A program made the translations under genes and the position numbers. Shown piece by piece: positions 43,946 through 51,725 of a stretch of DNA of 64,000 nt (the first letter of the stretch is position 1; each line of letters begins with the position of its first letter). Source of the DNA: a bacterium (lineage in GTDB: Bacteria; 4484-113; JAGGVC01); assembly GCA_039961635.1 (NCBI GenBank), contig JABRWB010000058.1:16796-80795 (forward strand), in the 5' to 3' direction. The notes under the pieces are model-generated. The model saw nothing but the letters and a program-made list of their open reading frames with translations. It was not told where the DNA came from and did not search any database.

Positions 43946-45157
43946 TTAGCCCTGGATGGATTTGTCGGACATCATCTGGGAAATCACCCTGTTGACCTCG
44001 GTGCGCAGACTGGGCTCCTGGAGGTAGTCTGCAATATGCTCCGCCTTTGCACGCTTGAGATATCCCGGAAGCCGGAACAGCTCGAGAACTTCCTTCGGAT
44101 TCGCGTTCGCTTCGGCGATGTCTTTGAGTCCGCCGAATGCGACCTGATCGGCTATCCGGCAGGAGAAGTAAGTTACCGCAAGGCCTGCAAAATCTTTAGC
44201 TCCGGAATCCGATGCGTTGCAAGCGAGCGGCAAGAGACTGGTTTGAATCGCATCTTTGACCGCCGCCGGCAGTTTCCAGAATGAAGCAAGAGAAGAGCCG
44301 ACTATCGCTGCGTTGAAACCCAGATAATCCTGCTCCGCGAAGGTGCGCTGGAGCAGGCCCGGTTTTTCCAAGTAAATGTCGCCCCATTCCGGCCTGTTTG
44401 CAAGTATCGAGAGGTTTCCGAGATAAGACATAAGCGATCTCGTGGCGAGTGCCGCGCTGTCATCCATATCCAGATGCTTCGCCAGCCTGAAGGCCAGCGC
44501 GCTGGCCACGAACGACGCCATCCAGAACTTGTGATACGCGGGATGCAGGTTCCCCCTGTCGCCCTTGAACGAAACCTCCATCGCCTGCCTTAACGCGATG
44601 TCCTTAACGTAATTGAATCCGAGGTAAATGACCGCGCGCTGGACGCTGTTCACTTCGCTTCGCAGACCGAAAAACGGCGAGTTTACCGTTTGAATTAGCT
44701 TTGCGCCGAGCACCGGATCCCCGCCCGCGAGCTTGGAGAACTCCTTCGCGTCGTAAGTGCCCAGCGTCAGATGCTGGAAAATCTCGTAAAGCAGTGAAGG
44801 CGGACGCGGGCTGTTCTTGTGGAATGTTTCAATTTCCGCCATCTTGTCCGCCGAAAGGTCGGTTTCCGTTATCAGCTTGAGCGATGCAAGTTCGGGAGGG
44901 ATGACGGCATCTTCCGGTTCAATCTCGGGCTCTTCGTCGTCAACCGCGGGCTGAGGCTCCGGCGCCGCCGAGGTTGCCGCCGGTTCCGCTACGGGAGTGG
45001 CCACCGCCTGGCGCTTTTCCTCCTGAACCGATTTGGGAATGGAAGAGGATTTGAAACCGGTGGATGCAGGCTGTGCTTTTCGTTTGGAAAGCGCAATTAG
45101 TATGCTCACAAAAATTGCCAGGACAACTACCAATGCCACAAAAACAGGCAGAGTCAT
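43946..45157 (-). CDS. Membrane-anchored HDOD-domain protein
   Basis: 403 residues from ATG 45157, chosen because the hydrophobic helix MTLPVFVALVVVLAIFVSILIAL starts there and GGGGGT precedes it. A Pro/Ala/Glu-rich linker (~30-90) connects to an HDOD domain: LPRPPSLLYEIFQHLTLGTYDAKEFSKLAGGDPVLGAKLIQTVNSPFFG is its N-terminal signature (AGGDPVLGAKLIQTVNS). HDOD proteins are signalling adaptors lacking full HD catalysis. It ends tail-to-tail against the DsbD/TlpA gene with no gap. Its promoter has the five-base-spaced hairpin leader. Confidence 0.85.
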   Translation of the reverse strand: MTLPVFVALVVVLAIFVSILIALSKRKAQPASTGFKSSSIPKSVQEEKRQAVATPVAEPAATSAAPEPQPAVDDEEPEIEPEDAVIPPELASLKLITETDLSADKMAEIETFHKNSPRPPSLLYEIFQHLTLGTYDAKEFSKLAGGDPVLGAKLIQTVNSPFFGLRSEVNSVQRAVIYLGFNYVKDIALRQAMEVSFKGDRGNLHPAYHKFWMASFVASALAFRLAKHLDMDDSAALATRSLMSYLGNLSILANRPEWGDIYLEKPGLLQRTFAEQDYLGFNAAIVGSSLASFWKLPAAVKDAIQTSLLPLACNASDSGAKDFAGLAVTYFSCRIADQVAFGGLKDIAEANANPKEVLELFRLPGYLKRAKAEHIADYLQEPSLRTEVNRVISQMMSDKSIQG

Positions 45158-45205
45158 ACGAAACCCCCGTGAAGGCGGCAAAGTTCGTTGCAGAAAATTT
45201 TGTCT

Positions 45206-45236
45206 GGGCGCTCGTCTCGCCCGGCCGATTTTAGCA
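45206..45236 (-). promoter_or_regulatory. Extended -10 box with hairpin five bases downstream, HDOD gene
   Basis: Minus strand TGC-TAAAAT (45236 to 45228), then CGGCC, then GGGCG-AGACGAG-CGCCC (45222 to 45206), a perfect five-base stem. The ATG is at 45157, leaving about 50 further leader bases. Confidence 0.55.
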
Positions 45237-45244
45237 TATCGCGG

Positions 45245-46186
45245 CTATCCGGCGGACTCCGCCTGACGAACCTCCGACGAGGCCTGCGCCGCTCCGCGCT
45301 TTACGATTTTCGCCAGGGCGATGCTGATCAGCTTGGCGCGGCTGGAATGCGCCCTGCTGACCAAAATCACCGGAGTTATGCCTCCCACAACCAAGCCGAT
45401 CATATCCATATGGCAATAGTGGAGGACCATCTTGACCGCGATGTTGCAGGAATCGGTGTTGGGGAATAGAAGAATGTCAACCGCGCCCGCGCAAGGACTT
45501 GAGATTCCTTTGTGCCTGGCCGATTCCTCGTCCAGGAATACGTCCACTCCGAAGGGGCCGTCCATTATCGTGTCAGGCCACCTTCCCGCCTTGTACATTT
45601 CCATCAGTTTCCTTGCATCGTTAAGGCTGGAAATGTTCTGGCCTTTGTCTTCCATCAGAGCGGGAAGGCCTATCCTTGGACATTCCAGCCCCAAAGAGCG
45701 CGCCACTTGGATGGCGTTGTCCAGAATTGCGGCTTTTTTTGAAACATCGGGATCCGTAACCATCCCGCCGTCGGTGCAAATCAAAAGCCTGTTTTGGCTG
45801 TAGTTTTCGATGATCGCGACGTGCGAGAGCAGCCTTTCCACACCGCCTTCCCCGGCATCCCGCCTTAAAACCGCTTTAAGAAGCGTATTCGTGGGCACGT
45901 TTCCTTTCAGAACCGAGTCAGCCGCGCCGCTTTTCACCGCATCAACGGCGGCTGCGCAAGGATCGTCTGACGCCACTATCTCGGACCATTGCGGCGGCGA
46001 AGACGCGTTTTCCAGCGCAACGCCGATCGCTTCAGGATTTCCGAACAAAAGCGCGCGCCCCAGCCCTTCGTCTTCGGCCAGCCTGACCGCATCGATTACC
46101 ATCGGGTCGTCCGCGCCTGCCACCGCAATCCTACTCGCCGGCAGGTCACGAGCTGCGAGCAATACCCCGTCTAAAGTCCTGATCAT
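45245..46186 (-). CDS. Phosphate acetyl/butyryltransferase family protein
   Basis: 313 residues from ATG 46186 behind AAAGGA. The PTA/PTB domain shows VLKGNVPTNTLLKAVLRRDAG, LSHVAIIENYSQNRLLICTDGGMVTDPDVSKKA, and the late MDGPFGVDVFLDEESARHKGI..PCAGAVDILLFPN segment, which contains the phosphate-binding Ser/His elements. It moves an acyl group between CoA and phosphate in acetate or butyrate metabolism; sequence does not tell the chain length, and the length near 310 favours the Ptb-type branch. No acetate or butyrate kinase is adjacent. A TGC-TAAAAT -10 box is at 46235-46227. Confidence 0.85.
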   Translation of the reverse strand: MIRTLDGVLLAARDLPASRIAVAGADDPMVIDAVRLAEDEGLGRALLFGNPEAIGVALENASSPPQWSEIVASDDPCAAAVDAVKSGAADSVLKGNVPTNTLLKAVLRRDAGEGGVERLLSHVAIIENYSQNRLLICTDGGMVTDPDVSKKAAILDNAIQVARSLGLECPRIGLPALMEDKGQNISSLNDARKLMEMYKAGRWPDTIMDGPFGVDVFLDEESARHKGISSPCAGAVDILLFPNTDSCNIAVKMVLHYCHMDMIGLVVGGITPVILVSRAHSSRAKLISIALAKIVKRGAAQASSEVRQAESAG

Positions 46187-46337
46187 CGGTTTTCCTTTCG
46201 GCGTTTGTTACGCTTCATCCAAGCTGATTTTAGCATCAATTTCCCCTGCAAGCGCTTTTGCACTGCTTGATACAAATTAACGCGGACGGCAATACCGCGC
46301 CGCGAAACAACCCTGCTATGTTTTTTGTTGGTTCGGG

Positions 46338-47198
46338 CTAACGCACTTCGAACGGAATCCTGGCAAATTCGACATCATTAAGCGATACTGCAGCCTCGTA
46401 TTTGCCGGCGGGCAGGTCTCCCGTGCCGGGTTTAAGGTTGAAGGCCAGCTGGCGTGTTCCCCAAGTAGTGAGCTCTGCAGGAATAATTAGCGTAGAGTCG
46501 GAGCTGCCGTCCGCGCCCAAAAAATACCAATCAACCCTTACTTTGGTGCCTTCCGGTGCGCTTGTTAAAAGCATGGTCAAATAGATTACTTCCGCGTCGC
46601 GTGGAAAAACGTCTTTAGTTTCCTTGGGAGCCTGTGTCAGCCCGTAAACGCTCGACGCAGTGGCGAACTGGGAAAGGATCGGCACTTCCGCAGCGTCCGG
46701 CGGCTCCTCGATGTTGTAGATGCGGTGGAGGAACTCCTTTCGTTCCTTTTCGGTGGGCGGCGGGGGAAGCTCCCCGGCGATTCGGAAATAAACCGAGGTC
46801 TGCGGCGTGCCGTCCAGCGCGACTTCCACTTTGTAATCTCCAACCTCGCTGTCTCCGGCGTTCCGGTTCAGCCTGATTGTATATCTGCCCTTTTTGTTTA
46901 TTTTTTGGCTGGATTCATGCACGATCGTGTTTTTCGCGACGTAATACCAGTGCGTGTTCATCGTGGTTTCGGCCGTAATCTTGTCGAATTCCACAACCAG
47001 AATCACGGGTTCGTCGTCGGGCACGAAGTAAAGCCTGCTTTCGTTTTCCACCGAGTTGTGCGCTTCGCCCGTCACGTAAACAGTGGAAATCCTTGCGGCG
47101 ATGTTGCAGCTCCTCCCCGCCCATACGAGCAAAACCGCGACAGCGATGACCGAAAGCACGGATATCGAAACGACTTTGGGCTCGAACTTGAAATCCAT
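46338..47198 (-). CDS. Hypothetical membrane-anchored protein
   Basis: 286 residues from ATG 47198, chosen over an upstream in-frame codon because TATAAT ends seven bases before it. One N-terminal helix (VVSISVLSVIAVAVLLVWAG) is followed by a beta-rich extracytoplasmic part. Two similar halves contain strands such as DEPVILVVEFDKITAETTMNTHWYYV and AEVIYLTMLLTSAPEGTKVRVDWYFLG, each followed by a GKYTIRL or GKYEAAVSL strand. This suggests two Ig-like domains in tandem. No family is recognised. The leader is probably absent. Confidence 0.6.
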   Translation of the reverse strand: MDFKFEPKVVSISVLSVIAVAVLLVWAGRSCNIAARISTVYVTGEAHNSVENESRLYFVPDDEPVILVVEFDKITAETTMNTHWYYVAKNTIVHESSQKINKKGRYTIRLNRNAGDSEVGDYKVEVALDGTPQTSVYFRIAGELPPPPTEKERKEFLHRIYNIEEPPDAAEVPILSQFATASSVYGLTQAPKETKDVFPRDAEVIYLTMLLTSAPEGTKVRVDWYFLGADGSSDSTLIIPAELTTWGTRQLAFNLKPGTGDLPAGKYEAAVSLNDVEFARIPFEVR

Positions 47199-47211
47199 CG
47201 CGGGGATTATA
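47199..47211 (-). promoter_or_regulatory. -10 box directly before an ATG start (leaderless candidate)
   Basis: Minus strand TATAAT (47211 to 47206) is followed by CCCCGCG, seven bases, and the ATG at 47198. No ribosome binding site fits in between. Confidence 0.55.
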
Positions 47212-47275
47212 ACCCGCAAGCGGCCGGCGGCGAAAGGTGTTAAACTCCGGTATCCTTTTGTGGAAGGTGGTTAAG

Positions 47276-47668
47276 TTGCGTTACCTGACTTACGCGCTTT
47301 GCGCGTTTTTTGTGATATCGGTGCTTGGGGCGCCCAGCTGCTCGGGCAAAATCACCCCCGAAGGCCAGAGCGCGGCCGAAAGCGAGGTTACCGTCCCCGG
47401 GCTCGCCGAATCGCTCGAAGTCAAAGACAGAACGATCAAGGTCGCCGTGTTGGCGGCGATAAAATCCGACGTGGAGCTGCTTCAGAACAACATCGAAGTC
47501 GAGGTGACGAACGGTCTTGTCACCCTGACCGGCGTGGTGCCGACCGAGGAAATGAAGAAGCGAGCCGAGAAATACGCAAGGGAAACCGAGGCCGTGAAAG
47601 ACGTCCTGAACAAGATCGAAGTGGACGAAAGCCTGAAGGACAAGCGCTTTTCAATTGATGATGCTTAG
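47276..47668 (+). CDS. BON-domain lipoprotein
   Basis: About 130 residues from TTG 47276, preferred over 47237 because GGAAGGTGG stands just upstream and the signal peptide begins at once (LRYLTYALCAFFVISVLGAPSC, lipobox Cys ~22). The mature part has one BON domain: IKVAVLAAIKSDVELLQNNIEVEVTNGLVTLTGVVPTEEMKKRAEKYARETEAVKDV, with the conserved GVVxLTG core. BON lipoproteins bind phospholipid and help maintain the outer membrane. The scpB gene starts nine bases after the stop, but the functions look unrelated. Confidence 0.85.
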   Translation: MRYLTYALCAFFVISVLGAPSCSGKITPEGQSAAESEVTVPGLAESLEVKDRTIKVAVLAAIKSDVELLQNNIEVEVTNGLVTLTGVVPTEEMKKRAEKYARETEAVKDVLNKIEVDESLKDKRFSIDDA

Positions 47669-47677
47669 GCGGTTCCG

Positions 47678-48301
47678 ATGGGAAATGTAAAAACCGATTC
47701 GGAAAATCCCGTTCGCGGTCCGGAACCGCCGGACAAATCCGGGCAAGGCTCGATTGGTCCGAATGAAGTTGCGCGCACACTTCCGCCGGGAGCACTGCTT
47801 TCGGCGGTGCTTTTCAGCGCCGGCGCCACCGTAGAGCTTTCAAGGCTAAGAGATTTTTTCGGGTTTTCGGATGCGCAGCTGAGCGCCGCTCTTGACGAGT
47901 CGAAGGAATGTCTCAAATCGTCCGGACTGACGATTATCGAAGTCGCGGGCGGAGTGAAAATGGTCACCGTGCCGGAGGCGTATGAAACCATCGAAGCATT
48001 CTTTCAAAGAACGAAGCAAACGGGATTATCCAAAGCCGCGCTCGAAACCGTGTCGGTTATCGCGTACAAACAGCCGTGCACCCGCACGGACGTGGAGGAA
48101 ATCCGAGGAGTCAACTGCGAAGGGGTAATAAAGGGACTTCTCGAAAAGCGTCTGATCAAGGTAAAGGAACGCACAGAAGGGCCGGGGCGTCCGTTCAGCT
48201 ATGTCACTACGGACAGGTTTTTGGAAATATTCGGGCTGAAATCGTTGAAAGACCTGCCCAAAGTCGAACTTCAGGGGGAAGGGAGCTCCAAAGAAGCTTG
48301 A
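47678..48301 (+). CDS. scpB: Segregation and condensation protein B
   Basis: 207 residues from ATG 47678. The two winged-helix domains of ScpB are visible: SAVLFSAGATVELSRLRDFFGFSDAQLSAALDE and ...TKQTGLSKAALETVSVIAYKQPCTRTDVEEIRGVNCEGVIKGLLEKRLIKVKERTEGPGRPFSYVTTDRFLEIFGL, the latter with the family motif IAYKQPxTR.(E/D)IE.IRGV. It forms the SMC-ScpA-ScpB condensin that compacts the chromosome. No scpA is adjacent. It ends one base from the convergent glycosyltransferase gene. Confidence 0.94.
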   Translation: MGNVKTDSENPVRGPEPPDKSGQGSIGPNEVARTLPPGALLSAVLFSAGATVELSRLRDFFGFSDAQLSAALDESKECLKSSGLTIIEVAGGVKMVTVPEAYETIEAFFQRTKQTGLSKAALETVSVIAYKQPCTRTDVEEIRGVNCEGVIKGLLEKRLIKVKERTEGPGRPFSYVTTDRFLEIFGLKSLKDLPKVELQGEGSSKEA

Positions 48302-48302
48302 A

Positions 48303-49460
48303 TCAACGGGGGAGCCGCCTGCGAAGCGCCGAAGCCCGGACTGCGGCCATTCTAACCGCGTTCGTCGAAATCCTGCGCAATCCCGCGATCGCGCGGGCCG
48401 CGCGGACGGAGCGGATGGGCATTGCGAACCTGCGTACGGTGAATTTCCTTTCGTCTATTTGCGCCTGAAAAGCCAGAAAATCCGCGGCGCATTTTCGCCA
48501 GGACATTTCGAGCGCAAATTCCCTGCACGCGCTTCCGCGTATTAAAAGCGCGCGCCGGACTGCCGCTTCCAGATCGTTGTCCAAAGCTCCGGTCGCGCCA
48601 TCAGAGATAAGATCCATCGGGCCCGGCACCGGAAACGCCGCAACCGGTGTTCCCGATGCCAGCGCTTCCAGCAGCACGATGCCGTAGGTGTCGGTTCGGC
48701 TCGGGAAAACAAAAACGTCGGACGCGGCGTAATACTCGGCAAGCTCCTCGTCGGCTTTGTAGCCGGTGAATACGGCATTCGGATACTCGCTTTCAAGCCT
48801 GACGCGCTCGGGGCCGTCGCCGACGACTATTTTTGTGCCTGGCAAATCAAGATCCAGGAACGCCTCGATGTTTTTTTCGACCGCGACGCGCCCCACATAC
48901 AGCATGACGGGCCGAGGCCAATCCGGAACTATTTTTTCGTAGCGCTCGCGCGGCTTGAATAGGTTCGTGTCAACGCCGCGTTCCCATAGTACGATGTTGC
49001 GGAATCCCCTCGACTCCAGCACCTGCTTGATCGACGCGGTCGGCACGAGCACCTTGGCCGCCTTCGAATGGAACCAGCGGAAGTACGAGTACGAAACGCG
49101 CAGCGGCACCGGGTACCTCTGGCGGATGTATTCCGGGAATCTCGTGTGATAAGCCGTAGTGAACGGGATGCCGCGCTTGACGCAGTACCGCCTGGCGGCA
49201 AGCCCCACGGTCACTTCGGACGCGATGTGAATCGCGTCGGGCCGGAACGCGTCCAACGCGCGCGAGATTTCGCGGAACGGAAACACCGCAAGCTCTACTT
49301 CAGGGTAGGACGGGCAGTGAAAATGCCGGTGCGCGAAGTCCGGGCCGATAACCTTCACTTCGTGCCCCATCGCTTCGAGCTGCTCCTTGACGTTGACGAG
49401 CGTGGTCACAACCCCGCTCACCTGGGGCAGCCAGCCGTCCGTTACGATCGCGATTCGCAT
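48303..49460 (-). CDS. GT4-family glycosyltransferase
   Basis: 385 residues from ATG 49460, where MRIAIVTDGWLPQVSGVVTTLVN, the usual start of GT4 enzymes, begins; the frame extends further upstream but without a start that fits. It has the GT-B fold: an N-terminal acceptor half with HIASEVTVGLAARRYC and FTTAYHTRFPEYI, and a C-terminal donor half with MLYVGRVAVEKNIEAFL, GDGPERVRLES, and DVFVFPSRTDTYGIVLLEALASGTPVAA, the Glu-rich signature of retaining GT4 enzymes. The best match in pattern is to glucosyl/mannosyl-diacylglycerol or GPI-type enzymes. The acceptor is unknown. Confidence 0.9.
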   Translation of the reverse strand: MRIAIVTDGWLPQVSGVVTTLVNVKEQLEAMGHEVKVIGPDFAHRHFHCPSYPEVELAVFPFREISRALDAFRPDAIHIASEVTVGLAARRYCVKRGIPFTTAYHTRFPEYIRQRYPVPLRVSYSYFRWFHSKAAKVLVPTASIKQVLESRGFRNIVLWERGVDTNLFKPRERYEKIVPDWPRPVMLYVGRVAVEKNIEAFLDLDLPGTKIVVGDGPERVRLESEYPNAVFTGYKADEELAEYYAASDVFVFPSRTDTYGIVLLEALASGTPVAAFPVPGPMDLISDGATGALDNDLEAAVRRALLIRGSACREFALEMSWRKCAADFLAFQAQIDERKFTVRRFAMPIRSVRAARAIAGLRRISTNAVRMAAVRASALRRRLPR

Positions 49461-49582
49461 GATTGCGACTTGCCGTATCCTTCGGGCCCGCTGAAAACCG
49501 GGCCGGCGGAGTTGATTATACTCCGCGAGCTTGTGAAACCTTGCACCGGAGCCTCGAAGCGGCTCATTCAAGCGTGCGAAAG

Positions 49583-49588
49583 TATAAT
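49583..49588 (+). promoter_or_regulatory. -10 box for the following membrane-protein gene
   Basis: TATAAT preceded by AG. A CAGGAG site and TTG 49615 follow, giving a leader of about 20 bases. Confidence 0.45.
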
Positions 49589-49614
49589 CCCGCCCGGTTG
49601 TCAGGAGATTCATT

Positions 49615-50508
49615 TTGAGCGAGCAAACCAAAAAGCGCGGACGCGCCGGCGCGGTGTTGCTTTGGGTAATCGCAGTATTAATCACCCTCGCGTCAGCCGC
49701 GTATCAGCGATTGACCGGCCCGACTCATCCAAAACGCGGCGAATTCGAATTGGGCAAAACGAAATACTCGTATTCTTTGCCGAGGAGCCATGCGGGCGCG
49801 TCGGGAGCGACCATTTCGATTCCCGATCCGGGCGATGGGTGTACCGCCGAGCTTGAATACAAGCGGTTCAAAACGCAGGACGCGCCGCTTGCCATGCCTA
49901 TGCAGATTTCCGAGAAAAACGGCAGGCGGATATTCATCGGCGGACTTCCTCACCAGCCTCCCGCGGGCAAGCTGGAATACTCGGTTATTTTGACGACGCC
50001 GGAAGGCACATTCAAAATTCCCGAAAGCGGCCCCGTTGTCATCCGGTTCCGCGGCGACGTACCCGCCTGGGCGATGATCCCGCACATCCTGCTCATGTTC
50101 CTCGCGATGCTGTTTTCGACGCGCACCGCGCTTGAATTGCTGAATCCCTCCGGGCGCATCCGGCGTCTCGCGTGGTATACGCTCGTCGCGATCACGCTTG
50201 GCGGGATGATCTTCGGCCCCATCGTGCAGTACTATTCGTTCGGCGAATGGTGGACGGGCGCGCCGCTCGGCTGGGACTTGACCGACAACAAAACGCTGAT
50301 CGCGTTCATCGGCTGGGTGAGCGCGTGCTGGACGCTGGGCAAGCGCGGGATTCCGCCAAGCCGCGCCGCGCGATGGCATACGCTTGTTTCCGCGGTGCTG
50401 ATGTTCGTGATATTCATGATTCCGCACAGCATGCTCGGAAGCGAGCTGGATTACGCAAAGGTGGACGCGGGGGCGAATCCCGCGGGCGCAATCGGCCACG
50501 GGCGGTAG
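49615..50508 (+). CDS. Hypothetical multi-pass membrane protein
   Basis: 297 residues from TTG 49615 with CAGGAG before it. Helix 1 is at ~12-30 (AGAVLLWVIAVLITLASAAY), followed by a beta-rich extracytoplasmic segment of ~110 residues (GCTAELEYKRFKTQDAPLAMPM; LEYSVILTTPEGTFKIPE). Four further helices follow, from AMIPHILLMFLAMLFSTRTAL to TLVSAVLMFVIFMIPHSML. The layout (one helix, soluble domain, four helices) suggests a small transporter or sensor, but no family is recognised. Palindromic DNA lies after its stop. Confidence 0.65.
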   Translation: MSEQTKKRGRAGAVLLWVIAVLITLASAAYQRLTGPTHPKRGEFELGKTKYSYSLPRSHAGASGATISIPDPGDGCTAELEYKRFKTQDAPLAMPMQISEKNGRRIFIGGLPHQPPAGKLEYSVILTTPEGTFKIPESGPVVIRFRGDVPAWAMIPHILLMFLAMLFSTRTALELLNPSGRIRRLAWYTLVAITLGGMIFGPIVQYYSFGEWWTGAPLGWDLTDNKTLIAFIGWVSACWTLGKRGIPPSRAARWHTLVSAVLMFVIFMIPHSMLGSELDYAKVDAGANPAGAIGHGR

Positions 50509-50533
50509 TTTGTCGCGTGGAGAAAACAACGAA

Positions 50534-50589
50534 CCATGATCCGCGGGATTCAGCCCGCGCAGGCGCGGCATAAATGCCGCGGTTCATGG
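50534..50589. repeat. Nested palindromes between convergent genes
   Basis: CCATGATCCGCGG (50534-50546) and CCGCGGTTCATGG (50577-50589) are inverted copies with one mismatch. Two perfect hairpins lie inside: CGCGGG-ATTCAG-CCCGCG (50542-50559) and CGCGGCA-TAAA-TGCCGCG (50564-50581). The unit fills the gap between two convergent genes and could act as a bidirectional terminator or a mobile palindromic repeat. Confidence 0.6.
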
Positions 50590-50599
50590 GATTGTGGGT

Positions 50600-51037
50600 T
50601 CATAGGATTTTGGCTGACGGAACGGATACTTCGATAAACCTTCCCTTGCATACGGCAAGCAGCGAGCCGTCGGACTTTTTGCGCACGTCGCATTCCATTT
50701 CATGCACCTTGCCGCGGGCGGCGGTACGGCGGCTGGTGAAAACCAGCGGCTCTCCCAGCGGCGCGGGCGCCTTGAACCGCGTCGATAACTCCGCGGTCGC
50801 GGTGTACACGCCGAATCCGCGAAACAGGTGGTTGTTCATCAGGTCGTCGGCGATCGTCGCGATCAGCCCTCCGTGCAGGATTCCGGCGAAGCCCTGGTGG
50901 TGCGCCGCGGCGGTGAATTCGGTCGCGCAGGTGCCGTCCTCCCGTACATCGAAGGACAGCGCGAGTCCGAGCGGGTTCTTCTGCCCGCAGGCGAAACAGA
51001 AATCGTCGTCGATGAAGGCGGTGCGTTGGGTGGGCAT
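50600..51037 (-). CDS. PaaI-type hotdog thioesterase
   Basis: 145 residues from ATG 51037 behind AAGGAG. Hotdog-fold residues include the N-terminal FCFACGQKNPLGLAL (a Cys pair found in one PaaI branch) and the conserved HHQGFAGILHGGLIATIADDLMNNHLF, with HGG and the catalytic Asp. It hydrolyses an acyl- or aryl-CoA. The strand pattern after it (LSTRFKAPAPLGEPLVFTSRR) fits the hotdog dimer. It is divergent from the nucleotidyltransferase island that begins 80 bases away. Confidence 0.9.
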   Translation of the reverse strand: MPTQRTAFIDDDFCFACGQKNPLGLALSFDVREDGTCATEFTAAAHHQGFAGILHGGLIATIADDLMNNHLFRGFGVYTATAELSTRFKAPAPLGEPLVFTSRRTAARGKVHEMECDVRKKSDGSLLAVCKGRFIEVSVPSAKIL

Positions 51038-51093
51038 GGGGTGCTCCTTGGAAGGCGAGGAGATTATAGCTGCAGCCATAGGGCCAAATAAGG

Positions 51094-51099
51094 TAAAAT
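51094..51099 (+). promoter_or_regulatory. -10 box for the MNT/HEPN-like island
   Basis: TAAAAT with GG before it, 18 bases upstream of the ATG at 51118. No good ribosome site lies between, so the first gene may be translated weakly. Confidence 0.4.
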
Positions 51100-51117
51100 G
51101 CTGCGGGTACAAAGTTG

Positions 51118-51420
51118 ATGAGCACGGTTGCAACAATTTCGGAAAGGATTGCCGCCAACCGCGACGAGATTCTGCGCATTGCATCAAAGCATGGAGTCGG
51201 GAGAATTCGTGTATTCGGCTCGGCAGCTCGCGGCACCGACGGCCCGGAAAGCGACGCGGATTTCATCGTGATGCCCGGGCCCGCCCACATTCCCTGGTTT
51301 CCCGGAGGCTTGGTGGCCGACCTGGAAGATCTGCTTGGATGTCGTGTGGATGTTGTGCTCGAAAGCGCCCCCGACAGCCCGGAAAAACGCCGAATTCTCG
51401 AAATGGCGGTGGAGATATGA
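51118..51420 (+). CDS. MNT-type nucleotidyltransferase (first of tandem pair)
   Basis: 100 residues from ATG 51118. The minimal-nucleotidyltransferase core is VFGSAARGTDGPESDADFIV: GSxxRG then SDxD, the two metal-binding Asp. A later RVDVVLES supplies the third acidic strand, so all three catalytic positions appear intact. In MntA/HepT systems this type of protein adds AMP to a HEPN toxin and so silences it. The protein begins ATISERIAANRDEILRIASKHGV. It overlaps its near-copy by four bases (ATGA), so both are coupled. Confidence 0.85.
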   Translation: MSTVATISERIAANRDEILRIASKHGVGRIRVFGSAARGTDGPESDADFIVMPGPAHIPWFPGGLVADLEDLLGCRVDVVLESAPDSPEKRRILEMAVEI

Positions 51421-51725
51421 AACACTCCGAAATAAATCGAATTTGTGACGAAGTCCTGGAGAGGCGCGAGGAAATCCTGCGCCTCGCGGAAAAGCACGGA
51501 GCGGAAAACGTGCGCGTTTTCGGCAGCGCCGCCCGCGGCGAACTCGGGCCGGAGAGCGACATCGATTTCCTGATTGCCGAAGGCGACGGCAAAACGCAGC
51601 TTTTTCCCTGCGGATTAATCGTCGATCTTGAAAGGCTGTTTGGAAGGAAGATAGACGTGGTACAGGAAGATGCGCTTGATGAAATTCTAGAAAGAAGCAT
51701 CCTGGCAGAGGCGGTGGAGATATGA
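51417..51725 (+). CDS. MNT-type nucleotidyltransferase (second of tandem pair)
   Basis: 102 residues from ATG 51417, which overlaps the stop of the first copy by four bases. The pattern repeats: VFGSAARGELGPESDIDFLI and KIDVVQED keep the GSxxRG, SDxD and third Asp. The two proteins match over nearly their full length (EEILRLAEKHGAENVRVF vs DEILRIASKHGVGRIRVF) and both end in AVEI, so they are recent or conserved duplicates. The next gene overlaps it by four bases, giving a coupled run of three. The pair of antitoxin-like proteins may form a heterodimer or target two partners. Confidence 0.85.
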   Translation: MKHSEINRICDEVLERREEILRLAEKHGAENVRVFGSAARGELGPESDIDFLIAEGDGKTQLFPCGLIVDLERLFGRKIDVVQEDALDEILERSILAEAVEI

